Source: Lewinellaceae bacterium (GTDB taxonomy: Bacteria > Bacteroidota > Bacteroidia > Chitinophagales > Saprospiraceae). From it: DNA of 64,000 nucleotides. How positions within the stretch are numbered: the first letter of the stretch is position 1; every line of letters begins with the position of its first letter. This document shows, piece by piece, positions 34,263 to 42,948 of the stretch. The notes beneath the pieces are model-generated. The model saw nothing but the letters and a program-made list of their open reading frames with translations. It ran no database searches and was not told where the DNA came from. The stretch is taken from positions 310,001-374,000 of the forward strand of contig JACJYP010000005.1 of NCBI GenBank assembly GCA_020636045.1, in the 5' to 3' direction. The translations under genes and the position numbers were made by a program.

Positions 34263-34913
34263 ATGAAATTATTACTGATCGGTATGGGACCGGGAAACGG
34301 CCTCTCTATCGCGCGACGATTCGGCCGCGAAGGCTTTCACATTCTTATGGTCGCGCGCAATAAAGCAAAACTGGAGCAATACGTGTCGGATCTGGCGGCG
34401 GAGGGGATACTGGCTACTGGCATCCCTGCCGATATTGCCGATGAAAAGGCCTTCAAAGAGGCCATGCAGCAAGTCGCGGCCGAACATCAAGATATAACAA
34501 TTCTGCATTACAACGCGAGTGCGTACAATCCGGCGACGCCATCCGGGATATCACTTGAAGTATTACACAGCGATCTGTCCATCAATCTGATCGGTGCAAT
34601 CATTGCCGTGCAGGCCGTTTTTCCGCTTATGAAAAGCAGAAAGCGCGGCACGATCTTCCTGACCGGTGGCGGCACGGCCTTGCAGGCGCCGGCAATGCTT
34701 GCTTCGCTGGGAATGGGTAAAGCGGGTCTGCGCAACCTGGCCTTTTCACTGGCCCAGGAATGCAAACCTTTGGGCATCCACGTCGCCACGCTTACGATCA
34801 GCGGCATGGTGCAGCCCGGCACAAAATTCGACCCCGATCTGATCGCCGAAAAATTCTGGACCTTATATGAACAAGCCCGGGACAACTGGGAAACGGAAGT
34901 GATCTGGCAATAA
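34263..34913 (+). CDS. SDR-fold protein lacking the catalytic tyrosine
   Basis: The protein is 216 residues long and of the short-chain dehydrogenase fold. The N-terminal coenzyme motif is GMGPGNGLSIA (Gly7, Gly11, Gly13) and an ARNK segment follows strand two, as in NADPH-binding members. The NAS at 84-86 and Asn108 fit. The usual YxxxK has Leu149 instead of tyrosine before Lys153, and the serine position in FLTGGGTA is glycine. It may therefore bind coenzyme without acting as a standard dehydrogenase, or work by a different mechanism. The ATG is 48 bases past mltG. Confidence 0.7.
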   Translation: MKLLLIGMGPGNGLSIARRFGREGFHILMVARNKAKLEQYVSDLAAEGILATGIPADIADEKAFKEAMQQVAAEHQDITILHYNASAYNPATPSGISLEVLHSDLSINLIGAIIAVQAVFPLMKSRKRGTIFLTGGGTALQAPAMLASLGMGKAGLRNLAFSLAQECKPLGIHVATLTISGMVQPGTKFDPDLIAEKFWTLYEQARDNWETEVIWQ

Positions 34914-34922
34914 CATAAGTTG

Positions 34923-35759
34923 TCACGCCGGCCGGCCGGCAAGAATATGATCCATCCACGACAAGATGTATTCAAATACCTGATCCTGTTCGGCTTCGTT
35001 GTGTATTTCATGATAAAGGTCATCCCATTCCCGATGGGTCACCTCGCCGCTGACCCTGTCTGAAAACGCCTTTGTCGCTTCGGCAGATGTGATCTTGTCC
35101 CCACCTCCGTGCATAAGCAGCAAGGGGCTTTCTACCGTGCCAGAAAACCGGTCGAGCCAGCTGGCTCCTTCCAGCAATTCCAGTCCGGCAATGACGCTCA
35201 GCTGCCCGTGCACCAGCGGGTCGTCCTGGTATGCCTTCACCACTTTTTCATCGCGCGAAAGAAAATGGGCCGCGAGGCCGGTGGGCAATGTCAGCGCCGG
35301 GGTGATCTTTTTCAACACTTTGGCCGCCAGAATTTTCAGTCCCGGCGCCGGAAAGGCAAGCCGTATCCATGGGCCTGTGGCGATGATGCCGCTTAATGCC
35401 GGAGCGCGGCGGAGCGCAAAATTCAATACCAGGTTGCCGCCCATTGAATGACCGTACAGGAACAACGGGATACCGCGATACCGTTTTTCTGTTTCTTCCA
35501 GCAGTTGCCCGATGTCGTCGAGCAACACCTCCAGGCTCCTTACGTGTCCGCGCTTCCCTCCGCTTTTACCATAGCCCTGCTGATCGAACCCTACCAATGC
35601 CACGCCATGCGCATTGAACCATTCGGCAAGATGCCGGTAGCGCCCGATGTGCTCGCTTTGGCCGTGTACCAGGGCGAGCACGGCGCGTGGGTTTTCCACC
35701 GGCCATTCAGCAGCATGGATTTGCATGCCTTCGCTGTTCTTCCAGGATAATGCGTTCAT
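34923..35759 (-). CDS. Alpha/beta hydrolase, monoacylglycerol lipase-like
   Basis: The protein is 278 residues long. The nucleophile elbow is LYGHSMGGNLVL (serine near residue 105). The oxyanion region is VHGQSEHIGRY, and the later LLMHGGGDKITS carries the acid. The residues around EWDDLYHEIHNE contain the catalytic histidine. It resembles serine aminopeptidase S33/monoglyceride lipase-like enzymes that cleave glycerol esters. No signal peptide is visible, so it is probably cytoplasmic. It lies 10 bases after the OmpA-family gene in the same direction and is probably co-transcribed. Confidence 0.8.
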   Translation of the reverse strand: MNALSWKNSEGMQIHAAEWPVENPRAVLALVHGQSEHIGRYRHLAEWFNAHGVALVGFDQQGYGKSGGKRGHVRSLEVLLDDIGQLLEETEKRYRGIPLFLYGHSMGGNLVLNFALRRAPALSGIIATGPWIRLAFPAPGLKILAAKVLKKITPALTLPTGLAAHFLSRDEKVVKAYQDDPLVHGQLSVIAGLELLEGASWLDRFSGTVESPLLLMHGGGDKITSAEATKAFSDRVSGEVTHREWDDLYHEIHNEAEQDQVFEYILSWMDHILAGRPA

Positions 35760-35769
35760 TTTCAGGTGT

Positions 35770-37389
35770 CTATTTAAAATAGGTCTTCTTGCCTTTATTG
35801 AAGCGTACCAGCCGGGCTTTTGGAAGTCTGCGCTCTACGTTTTTGTAATAATAACCGCGCGCCGCCGCTGCCGATTCGAAATTGCCTGTAAAATAGGTGT
35901 ATTTGCCGTCGGGTTTTTGCAGCCAGTAAATGTCGAAATCTGTGCTCATAGAAGAATCGATCTGCGCCCACAAGGTATCCGCTGTAGCAACCTCAATGCT
36001 GAAGCCACTGAATTTATCCGGGAGCTGCAGCAACGCGATCGAGAGTGCCGGCGTGTCGGGAACAGGAGTTGCGTCTGCTGCCAGGCGATTGCCGGGCGGC
36101 GCTATGATGGCCGCAGTTTCAAATTGCGGAGATGCCATCAGTTCCGGGGGGGCTTCGTCGGAGATTTCTTCGATACTGCCGGCCGCTTCGGCTTTCAGAT
36201 CGGGCAGGGGAGTACTGTTGTTTGCTTCCGGCAGTCGATTATCGCGCCGCGCCTTGGCCCTTTTCATCCGCGCTTTTTTCTCGGGGCTTTCTTCGTTGAT
36301 GATCTCATCAAGGCTCGGCCACTGAAGGTACTCGAGTGAATCGGAAGAAATGCCCGTGATCCGCAGTTCCGTGCGGCGGTTGAGCTGGTGTTCTGCTTCG
36401 GAACATGGCACCCCGTTGCGGCATCTGTTCACCAACTGGCTTTCACCATAGCCTTTTGCCGTGATGCGTGCGCTATCGATCCCCTCGCTGATGATATAGG
36501 CAACGGCCGAAAGCGCGCGTTTGTGCGAGAGATCCATATTGTACTCATCATTCCCGCGGCTGTCGGTATGCGAACCGAGTTCGACCGAAAGCCCGGGGTT
36601 GTCGCGCATGAGATTCACCACATTGTCGAGCCGTTCGGCCGCATCGGACCGGATATCCCATTTATCGAAATCGTAGTAGATGTTTTGTATCTGGATACGT
36701 TTGTCGATTTTGGCACGCTCGAGTTCGATGTTTGAAAGCAGGGTGCCTGTGGTATTGTTGGAAGTGAGATTCTCCGTGATGCCCGGAGAAAGCGAGCGAA
36801 CGCCATCCACACAAAGAATACATCCTTCAATGTTCACGTACACCTCGATGCGTTTGGCCAGGTAACCCGGCTTACGAATGAGCATGGTATAGTGGTTGCC
36901 CTGTTCGAATGTGTACTGAAAAAAAGCGTTCGGGTGCTGGCGCAGCACCAGTTCAGGTTTGTTTTTGGTGCGGTTGAATATCTCTATGGTAGCACCCTCT
37001 ACTGCATCAACCACCACATCCGGACTTTCGCGGGCTTCGGCGATGGTAATGTCGAACAGGTACCCCGGTTTTCGTTTCATTTCGATCTTCAGGAATACTT
37101 TTTCATTACTCACCGTGATTTTTTCGTCCCAGTCGAAAAAAATGTCCTTTTTTGCCACCACCCGGTATTCGCCGGGATCAAGCGTCGTGCTGAAATGGCC
37201 ATTTCCATCCGTGGACAGTTCTGCCTTTACGACTTTTTCCGGCAATTCGAGGATCAGGATGTCCACCTGACGAAGGTAGCCGCGGTTGTTTTCTTCGAAA
37301 GCATAACCTTCCACGGCTGTTTGAGCGCCTGTCGTGCAAATGTTGGTGAATACGGCAGCCGCTATTGCAAACAAAAACGTGTGTTTCAT
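35770..37389 (-). CDS. OmpA-family outer-membrane protein with carboxypeptidase-like N-terminus
   Basis: The protein is 539 residues long. After a signal peptide come two beta-sandwich stretches of the carboxypeptidase-regulatory type (DGNGHFSTTLDPGEYRVVAKK). An OmpA C-terminal peptidoglycan-binding domain lies near residues 240-345, shown by IYYDFDKWDIRSDAAERLD, SHTDSRGNDEYN and NRRTELRI. A long disordered linker is followed by a C-terminal stretch (KYTYFTGNFESAAAARGY) that looks like a SPOR repeat. It probably ties the outer membrane to peptidoglycan. A TACATTTG element at 37424-37431 is its candidate -7 box. Confidence 0.8.
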   Translation of the reverse strand: MKHTFLFAIAAAVFTNICTTGAQTAVEGYAFEENNRGYLRQVDILILELPEKVVKAELSTDGNGHFSTTLDPGEYRVVAKKDIFFDWDEKITVSNEKVFLKIEMKRKPGYLFDITIAEARESPDVVVDAVEGATIEIFNRTKNKPELVLRQHPNAFFQYTFEQGNHYTMLIRKPGYLAKRIEVYVNIEGCILCVDGVRSLSPGITENLTSNNTTGTLLSNIELERAKIDKRIQIQNIYYDFDKWDIRSDAAERLDNVVNLMRDNPGLSVELGSHTDSRGNDEYNMDLSHKRALSAVAYIISEGIDSARITAKGYGESQLVNRCRNGVPCSEAEHQLNRRTELRITGISSDSLEYLQWPSLDEIINEESPEKKARMKRAKARRDNRLPEANNSTPLPDLKAEAAGSIEEISDEAPPELMASPQFETAAIIAPPGNRLAADATPVPDTPALSIALLQLPDKFSGFSIEVATADTLWAQIDSSMSTDFDIYWLQKPDGKYTYFTGNFESAAAARGYYYKNVERRLPKARLVRFNKGKKTYFK

Positions 37390-37423
37390 TGTAAATCAGG
37401 TTTTTAGACTAATCTAGATTGAA

Positions 37424-37431
37424 CAAATGTA
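37424..37431 (-). promoter_or_regulatory. Candidate -7 box of the OmpA-family gene
   Basis: On the minus strand this is TACATTTG, an exact TAnnTTTG match 35 bases before the gene. The -33 element is not clear. A 10-base palindrome, AATCTAGATT, lies at 37411-37420, between it and the start. Confidence 0.35.
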
Positions 37432-37503
37432 AAAAGAGTTCGAAGTTTGTTCCACCCGAATTCCTTTCTGCCATCTGCCGAAATCCGTTATTATTGACGA
37501 CAA

Positions 37504-38421
37504 ATGAAAGATAAAATGCGCATCATCTATATGGGTACACCCGAATTCGCGGTGCCCTCTCTGGCGATCTTGCTGGACAACGGCTACGACGTCCCTGCCG
37601 TGATCACTTCGCCCGACAAGCCCGGAGGGCGTCTCGGCATACAGCAATCGGCGGTGAAAAAATACGCGCTTGAGCGGGGATTACAGGTATTACAGCCCGA
37701 AAAACTCAAAAATCCGCAGTTTTTGGAGACTCTGCGCGCGCTACATGCCGACCTCCAGGTGGTGGTCGCATTCAGGATGCTGCCAGAAGCAGTCTGGGAC
37801 ATGCCGCCGCTCGGTACGATGAACCTGCACGGCTCCTTATTGCCCAAATACCGCGGCGCCGCCCCGATCAACTGGGCGATCATCCGCGGCGAAAAGGAAA
37901 CCGGCCTCACCACTTTTCTGCTGAAACACGAGATCGATACCGGGGACCTGCTTTTTCAGGAGCGCCTGCCGATCGGCGAAAATGAAACGGCCGGAGAATT
38001 GCACGACCGGATGATGGTTGCAGGTGCACAACTTGTGCTTAAATCGGTGCGTGCGATCGAAAGTGGCGATGCCAAACCGATGCCGCAGCAGGACTCGGAA
38101 GTAACCCACGCGCCCAAAATTTTTGCACACACCTGCCGCATCGACTTCGCGCAACCCACTCAACAAGTCCACGATTTTGTCAGAGGCCTGAGTCCATATC
38201 CCGGCGCCTGGACGGAATGGCAGGGAAAAACGCTAAAGATCCTGCGTACAGAGAAGGATATCGGCGAACGACCGGCAACGCCTCCGGGTCATTTTTCTTC
38301 AAACGGCAAAGACCTGATCAGGATCAGCACGGCCGACGGTTTTGTCCGCGTGCTGGAACTCCAACTGGAAGGCAAAAAACGGATGACCGTACGCGATTTC
38401 CTGAACGGCTACCGGATTTGA
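37504..38421 (+). CDS. fmt: Methionyl-tRNA formyltransferase
   Basis: The protein is 305 residues long. The N-terminal Rossmann domain begins with IIYMGTPEFAVPSL. The formyl-tetrahydrofolate site includes MNLHGSLLPKYRGAAPINWA. The catalytic Asn/His/Asp set lies there and in the following EIDTGDLL. The C-terminal domain carries the VRGLSPYPGAW segment that binds the tRNA. It formylates initiator methionyl-tRNA. ATGs at 37504 and 37516 are both possible starts. It is divergent from the OmpA-family gene. Confidence 0.93.
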   Translation: MKDKMRIIYMGTPEFAVPSLAILLDNGYDVPAVITSPDKPGGRLGIQQSAVKKYALERGLQVLQPEKLKNPQFLETLRALHADLQVVVAFRMLPEAVWDMPPLGTMNLHGSLLPKYRGAAPINWAIIRGEKETGLTTFLLKHEIDTGDLLFQERLPIGENETAGELHDRMMVAGAQLVLKSVRAIESGDAKPMPQQDSEVTHAPKIFAHTCRIDFAQPTQQVHDFVRGLSPYPGAWTEWQGKTLKILRTEKDIGERPATPPGHFSSNGKDLIRISTADGFVRVLELQLEGKKRMTVRDFLNGYRI

Positions 38422-38946
38422 TATAATTCCCGGAATCACCTCCGTTCGCTCCCTCTGGCACAATTTATGATTATTTAACAGCGTCCGGATAACGAAATCC
38501 CGCAGGGATCGTTCATTTGGCTGTTTCAGGAACCGATTACGTTACATCCGACCCTATGATCACATATCTGATACTTTTTCTCGCCCTATCTGCCACTGCC
38601 GTTTACGGCCTTTCCGACGATCAGGCCGAACAACATCAGGAAGATTGATTTCTTTCTTTCAAGCCATTTTTGAAGTTTACGAGGTTCTCTGACAATGAGG
38701 ATCACACTGACCGGTATGCGTGTTAAAAACGTTTTCGCAGCCGCTTTTTCCTGCTCGTATGCAGTTTGCATATGCGGGCCTGTTTGAATTTCCGTCATAA
38801 TTTTTTTGAAGCACTTTCCGTTCTTTGCCCGGCATTTGACAGAGAATGAGACCGGAATTGGCGCCAGCGGCTCAACCCACTGCCTGTTTCGACGGTTTTA
38901 CCTGCATTGCGACACGTTTTTAATAATCTGAAAACACTCCGTCATT
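38422..38946. other. Intergenic region with two doubtful small frames
   Basis: This 525-base gap follows fmt and precedes galE. On the plus strand, 38556-38648 could encode a 30-residue peptide with a hydrophobic start and an acidic end (MITYLILFLALSATAVYG, then polar). On the minus strand, 38586-38798 could encode a 70-residue basic protein with hydrophobic parts. Neither has a recognisable family, and they overlap, so at most one is real. A weak ATCCC/GGGAT hairpin lies at about 38497-38509. I do not call a gene here. Confidence 0.35.
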
Positions 38947-39957
38947 TTGAATATTCTTGTTACTGGTGGCGCCGGGTTTATTGGTTCCCATACGGTGGTA
39001 GCACTTTCCGAGGCGGGCTTTAGACCCGTCATTCTTGATGATTTCTCCAATTCGGAACCCGCAGTGCTGGAGGGCTTGAATGCCATTTTGGGTTTTTCCC
39101 CCAGGTTTTATGCCGAAAATTGCCGGGACCTTGACATTCTGAAGCGAGTGTTGAAGGAAGAGTCCATTGATGGCGTTATCCATTTCGCTGCTTTCAAGTC
39201 GGTAGGCGAATCCATGCGGGAGCCTTTGAAATACTATGAAAATAACCTCGGGACTCTGATGGCGTTGCTGGAGGCTATGGGCGATTGCAGCGTTCCCAAC
39301 CTCATCTTTTCCTCTTCAGCAACCGTCTATGGTGAGCCCTCGAAACTGCCGGTCAGCGAAACGGCACTCCTGCCTGCGCCCATATCGGTCTATGGCAGCA
39401 CCAAACAGGTATGCGAAACGATCCTGTCGGACCAGGTTGCGGCAGGCAAACCGCTCAAAGCCTTTTCATTGCGCTATTTCAACCCGATTGGGGCACACCC
39501 CAGCGCGCAAATCGGTGAATTGCCGAGGGGAGTTCCCAACAACCTCGTTCCGTTTATTACGCAGACGGCAGCAGGCATACGCCAGGAACTGACCGTTTTT
39601 GGCAACGACTATCCTACATCTGACGGCACTTGTATTCGTGATTATATTCACGTGATGGACCTCGCAGAAGCGCATGTTGAGTCGCTGAAAGCGCTGTTCG
39701 GTCAGCGACAGCCTTCCTATTATGAAGTAATGAATGTCGGCACCGGCCAGGGGCACAGCGTGCTGGAGATCATCAATACCTTTGGAGAGGTCAGCGGTAA
39801 ACCCCTGGATTACACGATCGGCGAACGGAGACAGGGCGATATCGCCACTATTTACGCGGATGTTTCCAAAATTAACGGCATGCTGGGCTGGAATGCCAAA
39901 CGCGGTATGCGCGAAGGCCTGGAAGATGCCTGGCGCTGGCAGCAAAGTCTGGGTTGA
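38947..39957 (+). CDS. galE: UDP-glucose 4-epimerase
   Basis: The protein is 336 residues long. The NAD site is ILVTGGAGFIGSH at the start. The catalytic set is SSSATVYG plus YGSTKQ (Tyr-x3-Lys). The C-terminal motif YVGIGE-type is replaced by NVGTGQGHSVLE, as in standard GalE. It interconverts UDP-glucose and UDP-galactose. The start is TTG at 38947, since it opens directly on the dinucleotide motif and no ATG fits. glpD begins 17 bases after its stop. Confidence 0.93.
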   Translation: MNILVTGGAGFIGSHTVVALSEAGFRPVILDDFSNSEPAVLEGLNAILGFSPRFYAENCRDLDILKRVLKEESIDGVIHFAAFKSVGESMREPLKYYENNLGTLMALLEAMGDCSVPNLIFSSSATVYGEPSKLPVSETALLPAPISVYGSTKQVCETILSDQVAAGKPLKAFSLRYFNPIGAHPSAQIGELPRGVPNNLVPFITQTAAGIRQELTVFGNDYPTSDGTCIRDYIHVMDLAEAHVESLKALFGQRQPSYYEVMNVGTGQGHSVLEIINTFGEVSGKPLDYTIGERRQGDIATIYADVSKINGMLGWNAKRGMREGLEDAWRWQQSLG

Positions 39958-39974
39958 ACCCTATATTTGGCCCT

Positions 39975-41621
39975 ATGACCAGTCCAATGAACAGGCGGAA
40001 CAATATCCGCAGACTCCGGGAAGAAGAATTTGACCTGTGCATCATCGGAGGAGGCGCTTCCGGCGCCGGTTGCGCTTTTGACGCCGCCCTGCGTGGACTG
40101 AAGGTGGCGCTGATCGAAAAAACAGATTTTGCCGCCGAAACCTCCTCCAAGAGCACCAAACTGATACACGGAGGGGTGCGCTATCTGGAACAGGCGTTCA
40201 AAAAATTCGATTTTGACCAACTCAGGCAGGTACGCCACGGCCTTGAAGAACGCCACATTTTATTGCAGCAGGCGCCGCATCTCGCACGCCCGCTCGCTCT
40301 CATTACACCCGTATTCAATACTAGGGCAGGATTGTACTACTCGATCGGACTGAAATTATACGACTGGTTCGCTTCCGGACGCGACACCCTTCCGGGCAGC
40401 CGCTGGCTTTCCAAAAAAGAAGCGCGCAGCCGTGTGCCCGGCCTGACGGACAAGGTACATAGCGCTGTACTGTATTATGACGGCCAACTCGACGATGCGC
40501 GATATTGTCTCACCCTGGTCGTCTCCGCTGCCGAGGCAGGAGCAGTTGTTGCCAATCACATTGAACTGGAATCCTTTGAAAAGTCGGAAACCGGTGTTCT
40601 TCATGCTGCTATCGCAAGCGACCAGCAGGATGGCGGGGCAGAAGTGCGTATACGGGCAAAAGTATTCCTGAACTGCACGGGACCTTTCTCCGATCGCCTG
40701 CGCAGTCTGGCCAATGCCGGCCTGCCGTCGCGGATACGGCCTTCCAAGGGGGTACATCTGGTGCTGCCACATGAGATCTTGGGCGGCAATGACGCGCTTC
40801 TGATACCAAAAACAAAAGACGGGCGGGTGGTATTCGCCATCCCTTTTGAAGGAAAACTACTGCTGGGAACCACCGATCGCGATTGCAACGAAATTGACCG
40901 GGAGCCCTTGCTGGAAGCAGCAGAAGTGGATTTTCTGCTGGATACCCTGCAGCCTTTCCTGAGCAATAAACTCAACAAAAACATGCTGCTTGCGGGTTTC
41001 GGCGGTTTGAGGCCTTTGATCGCAGCAGTGGGTGGCGAAACCAAGTCTTTGCTACGCGATCACGAGGTAGAGCACGATCCGGAATCCAACCTGCTCAGTT
41101 TATTGGGCGGCAAATGGACGACCTATCGCCTCATGGCCAAGGATGCCGTTGATGCCGTTTGCAAGTTGCTTTCCATTCCCGTTGAGTGCAGCACCCAATC
41201 CCGGCTCCTGGCAGGCGCCGAGGATTATGACGCCGGTTTTTGGAAAAAAATTCAGGCGAACTACGGTTTGGATGCGGATATTTCCCAACATTTGGCTTTC
41301 AAATACGGGACACGCGCGAACCGCGTCGCAGCACTGGCAAAGGCACAACCGGCGCTCCGGGAACGCATCCTTTCGGAGCAACCATTCATAAAGGCGGAGA
41401 TCATATACGCTGTGCGGGAGGAGATGGCGTGTACGCCCCGCGATTTCCTCGCCCGTCGGATACGGCTGGAAATTACCGGGTGGCAGGCCGCCGGAGCGGC
41501 GAGTGAAGTAGTGGCGACGTTAATGGGAACTGAACTGGGATGGCGCGAAGACAAAGTGAGGGAGGAAATGCGGAATTATCAGATCTTGCTTGACCGGTTT
41601 CGAGAATCGGCTACGGGCTGA
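39975..41621 (+). CDS. glpD: Glycerol-3-phosphate dehydrogenase (FAD-dependent)
   Basis: The protein is 548 residues long from the ATG at 39975. The FAD motif is CIIGGGASGAGCAFDAALRG, followed by KSTKLIHGGVRYLEQ. The central YYDGQLDDAR stretch, the FAIPFEGKLLLGTTD strand and the GGKWTTYRLMAKDA segment are family hallmarks. It oxidises glycerol 3-phosphate to dihydroxyacetone phosphate and feeds electrons to quinone at the membrane. It heads a cluster with glpF and glpK. TTG at 39954 overlaps galE, but the ATG is preferred. Confidence 0.93.
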   Translation: MTSPMNRRNNIRRLREEEFDLCIIGGGASGAGCAFDAALRGLKVALIEKTDFAAETSSKSTKLIHGGVRYLEQAFKKFDFDQLRQVRHGLEERHILLQQAPHLARPLALITPVFNTRAGLYYSIGLKLYDWFASGRDTLPGSRWLSKKEARSRVPGLTDKVHSAVLYYDGQLDDARYCLTLVVSAAEAGAVVANHIELESFEKSETGVLHAAIASDQQDGGAEVRIRAKVFLNCTGPFSDRLRSLANAGLPSRIRPSKGVHLVLPHEILGGNDALLIPKTKDGRVVFAIPFEGKLLLGTTDRDCNEIDREPLLEAAEVDFLLDTLQPFLSNKLNKNMLLAGFGGLRPLIAAVGGETKSLLRDHEVEHDPESNLLSLLGGKWTTYRLMAKDAVDAVCKLLSIPVECSTQSRLLAGAEDYDAGFWKKIQANYGLDADISQHLAFKYGTRANRVAALAKAQPALRERILSEQPFIKAEIIYAVREEMACTPRDFLARRIRLEITGWQAAGAASEVVATLMGTELGWREDKVREEMRNYQILLDRFRESATG

Positions 41622-41697
41622 ACTACAACATCAGATCAATCGACCCATGATGCACTCACGCACATGGTCTTTATAATTAACTACAAATCAAATTGTT

Positions 41698-42096
41698 ATG
41701 GCAGGAAATACCAAAAAAGACTTTGCTTATATCACCGATCTCCATTACGAGCACAAGCTCTGGCACAACGAATTGAATTTTTACCGCGACGAGATCAAGA
41801 TTTTGCAGGCAAGGCTGGAAGAGATCGTTTCTAAAAATACGAGCAACGAAGTGGAAATGGGAGTGGAGTCGTTTCAAAATCGCTTCGACCTGAACCGCAA
41901 GCATATCAGCGAGATCAAACACCGCATCAAAAAACACGAAAAATTCCTGGTCAATTACGCCAAAGACCACCCTATTGCCGTCGACCATGTGCATTTTACC
42001 GATCATACCGATATCCGGGAGAATTTCGAACGTTTCCGCGAACTGTACCGGGAAATGAAAACGGAGTTCAACCGTTTTGCTGTCAAATGGATGTGA
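41698..42096 (+). CDS. Small coiled-coil protein in the glycerol cluster
   Basis: The protein is 132 residues long and mostly helical, with heptad-like stretches (LNFYRDEIKILQARLEEIVS and KHISEIKHRIKKHEKFL). It has many histidines in its middle (DHVHFTDHTD). There is no signal peptide and no recognised domain. It lies between glpD (76 bases) and glpF (31 bases) in the same direction. Whether it serves glycerol use is unknown. Confidence 0.6.
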   Translation: MAGNTKKDFAYITDLHYEHKLWHNELNFYRDEIKILQARLEEIVSKNTSNEVEMGVESFQNRFDLNRKHISEIKHRIKKHEKFLVNYAKDHPIAVDHVHFTDHTDIRENFERFRELYREMKTEFNRFAVKWM

Positions 42097-42127
42097 TTTG
42101 CCGTTTTTTTCAATAAAGTAGTACGAT

Positions 42128-42838
42128 ATGGCCAACTTTTTTGCTGAGCTCCTGGGCACGGCATTGCTCATTTTACTGGGTAATGGCGTGGTAGCAGGTG
42201 TGGTCCTGAAAGGTACCAAAAACGAAAACTCGGGCTGGATTGTCATCACAGTCGGCTGGGCGCTTGCCGTTACGTTTGCGGTGTATGCCGTAGGTGGTGT
42301 CAGCGGCGCACACATCAACCCGGCCGTGACAATAGCGCTCGCTACGATGGGGCTTTTCGAATGGACGCAGGTGCCGGTGTACATTGCCGGCCAGATGTCG
42401 GGCGCCATGCTCGGCGCAGCACTGGTCTGGATGCACTACCTCCCGCACTGGGACCGCACACCCGATCCGGAAGCAAAATTGGCTGTTTTTTGCACCGCTC
42501 CGGCGGTGCGTCATACAACGGGCAACCTGATCAGCGAATTCGTGGGAACATTCGTGTTGCTGTTTGGCCTGTCAGCGATCGGCGCCAACCGTTTTGCAGA
42601 AGGACTAAACCCCCTTGTCGTCGGCGCGCTGATCCTGTCCATCGGACTTTCCCTCGGGGGCACTACGGGATATGCAATCAATCCGGCCCGCGACCTCGGA
42701 CCCCGGATCGCGCATGCGCTGTTGCCGGTCCCCGGCAAAGGCGGTTCCGACTGGGGGTATGCCTGGATACCGGTACTAGGTCCGATTCTCGGCGGCATTT
42801 TCGGCGCTGCCGCTTATCGCATATTGCTGGGAGGATAA
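42128..42838 (+). CDS. glpF: Glycerol facilitator/aquaporin family channel
   Basis: The protein is 236 residues long, with six helices and the two half-helix motifs HINPAVT (NPA) and AINPARD (NPAR). A short periplasmic loop and the LLFGLSAIGANRF segment fit glycerol-type channels. It moves glycerol and other small uncharged solutes across the inner membrane. The presence of glpD before it and glpK after it supports the glycerol role. It probably shares a transcript with the preceding small protein. Confidence 0.92.
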   Translation: MANFFAELLGTALLILLGNGVVAGVVLKGTKNENSGWIVITVGWALAVTFAVYAVGGVSGAHINPAVTIALATMGLFEWTQVPVYIAGQMSGAMLGAALVWMHYLPHWDRTPDPEAKLAVFCTAPAVRHTTGNLISEFVGTFVLLFGLSAIGANRFAEGLNPLVVGALILSIGLSLGGTTGYAINPARDLGPRIAHALLPVPGKGGSDWGYAWIPVLGPILGGIFGAAAYRILLGG

Positions 42839-42855
42839 TTCGTATATCAGCACAT

Positions 42856-42899
42856 AAAAAAATCGCTACTGCCCGAGTTTGATCCGCGGGGATTTTTTT
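42856..42899 (+). terminator. Possible terminator after glpF
   Basis: AAAAAAATC at 42856-42864 pairs with GATTTTTTT at 42891-42899, with an inner CCCG/CGGG pairing (42872-42875, 42887-42890). The stem has an unpaired 7-base bulge on one side, so it is weaker than a classical terminator. It ends 49 bases before the next gene. Confidence 0.4.
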
Positions 42900-42948
42900 G
42901 CGTCTATTGTAACGTTATTATTGTCAACGATCATCTCAACGACGCAAA

